64,000 bases of DNA from DAOPYU01 sp942493245 (lineage in GTDB: Bacteria > Sumerlaeota > Sumerlaeia > UBA8349), in contig OW818685.1 in the NCBI GenBank assembly GCA_942493245.1, positions 2,604,001 to 2,668,000 of the forward strand, written 5' to 3'. The notes under the pieces are model-generated. The model worked only from the letters and a program-made list of their open reading frames with translations. It was not told where the DNA came from and did no database searches. Shown here piece after piece: positions 55,752 through 64,000 of the stretch (positions are counted from its first letter, which is position 1; every line of letters starts with the position of its first letter). A program made the position numbers and the translations under genes.

Positions 55752-56120
55752 GGGAACGCATCCCCAAGTGACAACCCGTCAAAAAGTCTTTTCGTGTGCG
55801 CGCAGAACAAGATCCGCAGTTACACGGCGGAACAGATGTTCGCCGGGTCACCGGTTTATGACGTAAGATCACGCGGAATATCCCGAAATGCCCGCATCCA
55901 CCTCACCGAAGCGGATCTCCGGTGGGCGGATCAGGTATTTGTGATGGAAAAGAACCACAAAGACCGAATCACGCAGGATTTCCGGTCGGTTGTCCCCGGG
56001 AAGAAAATCGTCGTTCTGTTTATCGAAGACCTCTACAAACCGATGGACCCCGAGTTGATCGCCCTCCTGCGCCACAAACTGGCGCCTTACCTGTCCCTTC
56101 CAGAAACGCAGGAAACCTGA
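55738..56120 (+). CDS. Low-molecular-weight protein tyrosine phosphatase-like, apparent one-base frameshift
   Basis: The body (from 55794) reads VCAQNKIRSYTAEQMFAG, with the CX5R active-site loop CAQNKIR, then LTEADLRWADQVFVMEKNHK and GKKIVVLFIEDLYKPMDPEL, about 108 residues. This matches a family of small phosphatase-like proteins whose usual N-terminus is KVLFVCSQNxxRS. The only codon for starting in the body frame is GTG 55794, which would cut off the first beta strand and has no ribosome site. A second frame from ATG 55738 reads on to RQKVF and ends at a TTTT run (55789-55792). Adding one T there restores KVFFVCAQNKIRS. The gene is thus either mutated, mis-sequenced or uses frameshifting. 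Confidence 0.72.
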
Positions 56121-56142
56121 CGGGAAGGCGATCCGAATACGA

Positions 56143-57537
56143 TCAAACCTTTTCCGGCTCGGTCATGGCGCGCGGGTCGAGCGCTCGATCGAGCGTTTCT
56201 GGGTCGAGCAACGCTTTGTCCCGGGCAACTTCGCGCACGGTTTTGCCCGTGGCATGGGCTTCCTTGGCCACAGCGGCTGCGGTGTCGTACCCGACCAGAG
56301 GCGCGAGAGAGGTACACATGGCCAGCGAGCCTTCCACCAGCCCTTCGCACCGGCTTTCATTCGCCTTCAGTCCTTCAAGCGCTTTCTCAACAAACACCCG
56401 CAACACATTGGACAACAACCGGATAGACTCCAGCAACTGATGCGCCATCAACGGCATGGCCACACTGAGTTCGAAATTGCTCAGGATCGCCGCGCCGTAG
56501 GCGATGGCGGCGTCGGCGCCCACGACATAGGCCGCCACCTGCATCACCGACTCGCACATCACCGGATTGACCTTGCCGGGCATGATCGAACTGCCGGGCT
56601 GCGTGGCGGGCAGTTCGAGTTCCCCCAACCCACACCGCGGTCCCGACGCCAGGAAGCGGATGTCGTTGGCGATCTTGGTCAGCGTCACCGCCAGCGTCTT
56701 CAGGGTGGCGGACGTCTGAACCACGGCATCCTTGGACGCCTGGGCCTCGAAGTGGTTGGCCGCTTCACGCAGGTTCAGCCCGGTTTCCTGAGCCAACTGT
56801 TCCGCCATGCGCGATCCAAATTCGGGATGCGTGTTGATGCCGGTTCCCACCGCCGTCCCCCCGATGGGGAGTTCGCCCAACCCGTCAAGCGCCTGCTCGA
56901 CGCGGGAACGGCTGTTGCGGATCTGCCCCGCATACCCGGAAAAGACCTGCCCCAGACGGACCGGCGTGGCGTCCTGAAGGTGGGTGCGGCCAATCTTCAT
57001 CACCCCATCAAACAGACGAGCCTTTTCGGACAACACTTCCTCCAGGCGGCTCAAAGCGGGGAGTAAATCATTCTGAAGCCCCAGCGCCGCCGCCAGGTGC
57101 AACGCCGCCGGGATAATGTCATTGGACGACTGTCCCATGTTGACATGGTCGTTGGGGTGAACGGCGCGGCTGCCCACCGTCCCACCCTGAATCTGGATCG
57201 CCCGGTTGGCAATCACTTCGTTGGCGTTCATGTTGGTGGAAGTCCCGCTGCCGGTCTGAAAAACATCCACAACAAACTGGCTGTCAAGCCGTCCCTCCAC
57301 CACTTCCGACGCCGCCAGTTCGATAACGGAGGCCAGAGCCGAATCGAGTTTTCCCAGATCGCGATTGACCCGGGCGGCGGCGCGCTTGATGCGGCCCATA
57401 GCCTGAATGAACGCCGGAGGCATCGGCCATCCACTCACGGGAAAATTCAGTTCGGCCCGCCGCGTCTGTGCGCCATAGAGCGCCTCAGCCGGCACCTGCA
57501 TCTCGCCCATGCTGTCTTTTTCGATCCGATAGGTCAT
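56143..57537 (-). CDS. fumC: Class II fumarate hydratase
   Basis: This enzyme hydrates fumarate to malate in the TCA cycle. The 464-residue product starts MTYRIEKDSMGEMQVPAEAL, the canonical FumC opening (DSMGE, YGAQTRRA). It contains SGTSTNMNANEVIANRA, HPNDHVNMGQSSND with the active-site His, GRTHLQDATPVRLGQ, AVGTGINTHPEF and the superfamily signature GSSIMPGKVNPVMCE with the catalytic Ser loop. ATG 57537 is preferred; a GTG four codons upstream shares the frame. It is convergent with the phosphatase-like gene, 22 bp apart. Length and motifs fit active FumC rather than aspartase. Confidence 0.95.
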   Translation of the reverse strand: MTYRIEKDSMGEMQVPAEALYGAQTRRAELNFPVSGWPMPPAFIQAMGRIKRAAARVNRDLGKLDSALASVIELAASEVVEGRLDSQFVVDVFQTGSGTSTNMNANEVIANRAIQIQGGTVGSRAVHPNDHVNMGQSSNDIIPAALHLAAALGLQNDLLPALSRLEEVLSEKARLFDGVMKIGRTHLQDATPVRLGQVFSGYAGQIRNSRSRVEQALDGLGELPIGGTAVGTGINTHPEFGSRMAEQLAQETGLNLREAANHFEAQASKDAVVQTSATLKTLAVTLTKIANDIRFLASGPRCGLGELELPATQPGSSIMPGKVNPVMCESVMQVAAYVVGADAAIAYGAAILSNFELSVAMPLMAHQLLESIRLLSNVLRVFVEKALEGLKANESRCEGLVEGSLAMCTSLAPLVGYDTAAAVAKEAHATGKTVREVARDKALLDPETLDRALDPRAMTEPEKV

Positions 57538-57808
57538 TGTTCCTGACACTCCTCATCTGTCCCGTATCTTAACTTCCTTCGATTGTTCACCTTGATTTTT
57601 CTCATGTTTGGGACGCCCCTTCAGGGCTTTTACCAATTTTATGACCTATTCCGGAGGTTCCCTTCGGTCACCCCCGGCTGGCTTACAAGCCTGCGAAGCA
57701 CCTCACGGTCGCCCCCTCCGGGGGCTGAAAAACTCAATAGATCCGATCTTCTCCAATCCTTCAATCCCAAGATGAAGATGAAGGATCGAGGATGTTCAGA
57801 AAACCATT
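57538..57808. other. Short intergenic region with repeat-like GC-rich text
   Basis: About 270 bp between uvrA and fumC. It holds a dispersed-repeat-like stretch (57610-57740), including CCCCCTCCGGGGG (57711-57723), and no supportable gene. Confidence 0.5.
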
Positions 57809-60760
<2,952 letters not shown>

Positions 60761-61204
60761 GTTTCCTGTCCCTGCCTTCCGACCCGGTAGAATACCCCAC
60801 GCGCTCCGCTTCCAGATTTTCCTGAAATTCCCGGGCCGCCCCCTCAGTCCAAGGCTCAGATCGTATCAGAACCCCGCACGGCCTTCAAGCGAAAAGAATA
60901 CGAAACAAGAAACAGGCGAGTCCTCTACAAATCGAAAGTAACCCATTATCAAACAAGCATCCGAGGATTTCAAAGAAAGAAATGTTCTTTGAAATCACCA
61001 CTTGAAAGGCGAAACAACAAACAGGGAAAGACCCGAGAAAAAATTCCGAGACGATCCTTGCTTGACAAACTGAAACAAAGACGGATAATTATCCATTATG
61101 AGAATCTACATGGCTTCTCTTGTTCTCGATCCGTCAGGTTATCCCGAATCACACGACAACCCATTTAATCGAACAAAAAGCCAATAGCGAAAGGAACTCA
61201 CCCC
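60761..61204. other. Intergenic upstream of the response regulator and uvrA
   Basis: About 440 bp between divergent genes. It is AT-richer from 60890 on. It carries one excellent plus-strand promoter (61062-61089); no additional gene is supported. Confidence 0.55.
61062..61089 (+). promoter_or_regulatory. Strong sigma-70-type promoter for the response regulator
   Basis: TTGACA (61062-61067, perfect) and GATAAT (61084-61089, five of six) are 16 bp apart. Predicted transcription start is near 61096, giving a leader of about 110 nt before the GTG at 61205. Confidence 0.7.
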
Positions 61205-61579
61205 GTGGCCCATCTTCTCGTTGTGGATGATGAAGAACCCGTCCGAAGCCTGTTCGAGGAATTCCTGTCACATAACGGCCATACAGTCCGCTGTGCAAGC
61301 AATGGACGGGATGCCCTGGTACTCTACAAGAACGAAAAATTCGATCTCGTCATCACCGACCTGCTCATGCCGGAAATGGAAGGGATTGAAACCATCAGAG
61401 AGATGCGGGGCATCAACCCCAAGATCCGAATCATTGCGATCTCGGGGGGCGGAACGGGACAAGCGGCGAACTATCTTTTCATGGCAAATAAGCTCGGAGC
61501 CAATCGGACTTTCGACAAACCCGTTCCCATGCACGAATTAATCTGCGCCGTTGAATCGCTTCTTACGAAAGAGACTTGA
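61205..61579 (+). CDS. Single-domain CheY-like response regulator
   Basis: A 124-residue stand-alone receiver. The acidic pair is in LLVVDDEEPVR, the phospho-acceptor Asp in DLVITDLLMPEME, the Thr/Ser switch in IAISGGG, and the Lys in TFDKPVPMHEL. There is no DNA-binding or enzymatic output, so it acts by protein contact or in a phosphorelay. The start is GTG 61205, about 10 nt after AAAGGAA. It is convergent with the hybrid kinase gene that ends 37 bp away, which makes that kinase (it has an Hpt domain) the obvious candidate partner. Confidence 0.92.
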   Translation: MAHLLVVDDEEPVRSLFEEFLSHNGHTVRCASNGRDALVLYKNEKFDLVITDLLMPEMEGIETIREMRGINPKIRIIAISGGGTGQAANYLFMANKLGANRTFDKPVPMHELICAVESLLTKET

Positions 61580-61615
61580 GATCGTCCTCCGCGATGAGAA
61601 TCCGCGGCAAGACCT

Positions 61616-64000
61616 TCAAGAGAGGTCGCTTGCAAAACCCTGCCGTACCAATACCTGCCGGAACGTCTGGAACTCCTGCTCCAAAGCCTTGAAGAGAGAT
61701 TCCCCTCTCTGTATTCCAGACTGACGCACCGCTTCCTCAACATTCCGAGCCGCCTGCGCCACTCGCCTGGCGCCCACATTCCCCGCCGCACCTTTGACCG
61801 AATGCGCCAACCGTTCGGCCACTTCCGTCTGCCCCGCCCGACACGCCTCCAGAAAGTTGGCCATCTGGTCGGGGATTTCGGTCAAAACCAGTCCCAACAG
61901 TTCACGCAGAAAATCTTCATCGCCGCCAATACGACTCAGCGCTTCCTCACGCGCAAACACGTCCCGCATCTGGGCTTCATCGAAATCCGGAGCGCCTCCC
62001 GGCGCAGGAGCATTTTGAACGCCATCCGATTCCCCAGACCCTGCCGGATTTTCATCCAACCCCGTCCGCTGTGCACACACGGCTTCGATCGTTTTGAACA
62101 GACTATCCGGCGAAACCGGCTTGGTCACATAATCGTCCATCCCCGATTCCAAACACAGATCGCGATATCCCTGCATGGCGTGGGCCGTCATGGCCACAAT
62201 CGGAACGCGACGGCCTGTTCCGGTTTCCATCTTGCGAATCGCGCTCGTGGCTTCCAACCCATCCATCTCCGGCATCTGCACATCCATCAGGACCACGTCG
62301 AACGAGTTATTGCGAACGGCCTCGACAGCCTGCGCGCCATTCTCGACAACCGAGACCTGATAACCGCGCTTCTCCAGTAAACGGCAAGCCACCCGCTGGT
62401 TCACCAAGTTATCCTCCGCCAAAAGAACCCGAAGACAGGTGTGTGTCTCCCGCAATTGATGGCGCGTGACAAAATGTTCCCCGTGTGTCTTGTGAGAAGA
62501 GAGAACCCGGCCGATCGCCGCACGCAATTCAGGCAGGCTGATCGGCTTGTTCAGATATCCCGAGACCCGCATCTGACGACAACGCACCCCGTCGCCACGC
62601 TGCCCGGCTCCGCTCAAAATCAAAACCGGTAAATCGGCCCAATCAGAATCGGCCTTGATCCTGTCCACCAATTCGAACCCATCACGGTCTGCCATCTGCA
62701 AGTCAATCAGAGCAATATCCACCCGATGACCACCCTGCCGGGTTTCAGACAGCGAGTCCAACGCTTCCTGGCAACCAGCCGCCAGAATGGGATTCCCCCC
62801 AAGTCGAACCAACAAGTCAGACAAGTTTTTTCTTTCGGTCGCATTGGGATCGGCCACCAGGGCACAGAATCCCGCAGGGAGATCGCACAAATCTTCCGGA
62901 ACGCCAGGCAAGGCAGCCTGGCCCTTTCCCATCCGAACATGAAAACGGAAAACAGATCCGACCGTAGGGGAATCCTCCGGCGATCCCGTCGCCGAACTTT
63001 CCACCCAGATTTTTCCCCCCATCAATTCCACCAGATGGCGGGAAATAGCCAGTCCCAACCCCGTCCCGCCATATTTGCGTGTCGTGGAACTGTCGGCCTG
63101 CGCAAACGACTCGAAAATATGCTCCCGTTTCGACGGTGGAACCCCCACCCCCGTGTCCGAGACCGCAAAATGCACCACCACCTTTTCATCCGAAAGCGAA
63201 TCGGCCCGAACCCGGAGCCGAACCTCCCCGGTTTCAGTGAATTTCAAGGCGTTGCCGACCAGGTTGATCAGAATCTGCCGCAAACGCCCTGGATCCCCTT
63301 CCAGACTCTCCGGAACATCTTCCTCAATGTGATAGGCCAATTCGAGCCCCTTCTGACGAGCCGGGAAAGAAAACGAGGAAATCGTATCGCTGATCGTATC
63401 GCGCAGACAAAACGTCACCGTATCGAGCGACATTTTTCCCGCTTCAATCTTGGAGAAATCGAGAATATCGTTGATCAGGGTCAGAAGCGATTGGCCACTT
63501 GAATGAACGGTCTGGGCATACTCGCGCTGTTCCTGTGTCAGTTCCGTCCCGATCAAGAGCGAAACCATCCCCAGAATGCCATTCATGGGGGTGCGGATTT
63601 CATGGCTCATATTGGCCAGAAACTGGCTCTTGGCCAAAGCCGACTGCTCCGCCGCGGAGGCCGCCTTGCGAGCCATGTCCAACGCGCTGGCCAGATGCTG
63701 GTTCACGGAAGCCAACTCCAGATTGGCTTTTTCCGATTGATGCCGCGCCATCACCAATTCCGTCACATCCACAAAAGACTCGACCGCGCCATAGACTTCA
63801 CCGGTATCGTCCGCCACCGTGCAGGCATTCTTGATAACGGTCAGAACACGCCCGTCCTTGGTATGCACCGAACATTGTTCTCTCTGAATGGCCCCCGAAG
63901 TTTTCGAGTTGAAAAGTTGGCAATTTTCGCAGCAAGGCGTCACATTCAAGATGCTGCAATGCTGCCCGATAACATCCGCGGCCGTAAATCCGGTCGTCGC
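61616..64000 (-). CDS. Hybrid sensor histidine kinase (PAS-HisKA-HATPase-REC-REC-Hpt), 5' end beyond the window
   Basis: 794 residues are visible; the frame is still open at 64000, with PAS text (TGFTAADVIGQHCSIL) continuing leftward, so the N-terminus and any sensor are missing. Order: PAS with PAC tail (VYGAVESFVDVTELV), coiled linker, HisKA with His in NMSHEIRTPMNGILG, HATPase (LINLVGNALKFTETG, DTGVGVPPSKREHIF, GTGLGLAIS), first receiver (LIDLQMADRDGFEL), second receiver (VLLAEDN, LMDVQMPEMDGLEA, YVTKPVS) and an Hpt domain with the phospho-His in LAHSVKGAAGNVGA. This is a complete BarA-type phosphorelay. The PAS region has a Cys cluster (TPCCENCQLF). Confidence 0.92.
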   Translation of the reverse strand, partial: ATTGFTAADVIGQHCSILNVTPCCENCQLFNSKTSGAIQREQCSVHTKDGRVLTVIKNACTVADDTGEVYGAVESFVDVTELVMARHQSEKANLELASVNQHLASALDMARKAASAAEQSALAKSQFLANMSHEIRTPMNGILGMVSLLIGTELTQEQREYAQTVHSSGQSLLTLINDILDFSKIEAGKMSLDTVTFCLRDTISDTISSFSFPARQKGLELAYHIEEDVPESLEGDPGRLRQILINLVGNALKFTETGEVRLRVRADSLSDEKVVVHFAVSDTGVGVPPSKREHIFESFAQADSSTTRKYGGTGLGLAISRHLVELMGGKIWVESSATGSPEDSPTVGSVFRFHVRMGKGQAALPGVPEDLCDLPAGFCALVADPNATERKNLSDLLVRLGGNPILAAGCQEALDSLSETRQGGHRVDIALIDLQMADRDGFELVDRIKADSDWADLPVLILSGAGQRGDGVRCRQMRVSGYLNKPISLPELRAAIGRVLSSHKTHGEHFVTRHQLRETHTCLRVLLAEDNLVNQRVACRLLEKRGYQVSVVENGAQAVEAVRNNSFDVVLMDVQMPEMDGLEATSAIRKMETGTGRRVPIVAMTAHAMQGYRDLCLESGMDDYVTKPVSPDSLFKTIEAVCAQRTGLDENPAGSGESDGVQNAPAPGGAPDFDEAQMRDVFAREEALSRIGGDEDFLRELLGLVLTEIPDQMANFLEACRAGQTEVAERLAHSVKGAAGNVGARRVAQAARNVEEAVRQSGIQRGESLFKALEQEFQTFRQVLVRQGFASDLS

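Noticed and set aside
55251..56120. Stop-codon readthrough or selenocysteine linking nitroreductase and phosphatase-like frames
   Set aside because: The two frames are in register across TGA 55749-55751, but the nitroreductase ends with its normal family C-terminus and no SECIS-like hairpin was seen. A one-base change at TTTT explains the missing start better.

Overview
The window looks like chromosomal DNA of a free-living heterotrophic bacterium with moderately high GC. The gene content recalls the PVC group and its neighbours (Lentisphaerota, Verrucomicrobiota/Kiritimatiellota, Hydrogenedentota or Sumerlaeota types). This rests on a DUF1080 secreted hydrolase, a Tat-exported Gfo/Idh/MocA oxidoreductase, secreted glycosidases, very large secreted multidomain proteins with InlB-like and PEGA-like repeats, and GC-rich intergenic hairpin elements. 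Taxonomy is an inference from content; no marker could be searched.

Layout. 1-1.8 kb: an IS3-family element inserted in a small trypco2-like gene. The gene reads through perfectly once the element and a 3-bp target duplication are removed. 1.8-2.5 kb: repeat-rich DNA. 2.5-9 kb: mostly minus-strand housekeeping genes (HAD phosphatase, RlmD, YkgJ-like protein, CoaX, PilT-like ATPase) plus a plus-strand DUF1080 protein. 9-15.7 kb, plus strand: polyprenyl synthase overlapping a large triple-SBP/double-PAS receptor without an output domain, then an Lrp/AsnC regulator, an aminotransferase and a VanZ-like protein. 15.7-17.8 kb: a secreted FN3 protein, a hairpin element bounded by inverted repeats, and a decayed relative of the secreted protein. 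18.1-25.3 kb: a soluble GAF histidine kinase, tRNA-Pro(GGG), a LamG/CARDB-like secreted protein and a HEAT-repeat protein.

25.4-38.8 kb is a carbohydrate-use region. It holds a Gfo/Idh/MocA oxidoreductase, a URO-D/MtaA-like protein, a lipoprotein aldose 1-epimerase, a sodium/solute symporter, a GH51 arabinofuranosidase and a GH2 beta-galactosidase. The likely logic is extracytoplasmic release of arabinose and galactose from plant polysaccharide, anomer interconversion outside the cell, then sodium-coupled uptake. Several intergenic CACGWG-centred sites may be operators of a shared regulator.

38.9-51.3 kb is one 4121-residue secreted protein: Calx-beta-like domain, beta-helix with large internal repeats, three modules with calcium-type loops, two WD40-like propeller regions, PEGA-like domain, four InlB-like repeats, FN3 and a C-terminal module. 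That C-terminal module of about 350-380 residues also occurs in the 15.7-kb protein and in the 17.6-kb gene remnant. It is the best candidate in the window for an undescribed domain family.

51.6-64 kb returns to core functions: RecD2-like helicase, prfB with its programmed +1 frameshift, a nitroreductase, a phosphatase-like gene with an apparent one-base frameshift, fumC, uvrA, a single-domain response regulator, and a hybrid histidine kinase cut by the window edge.
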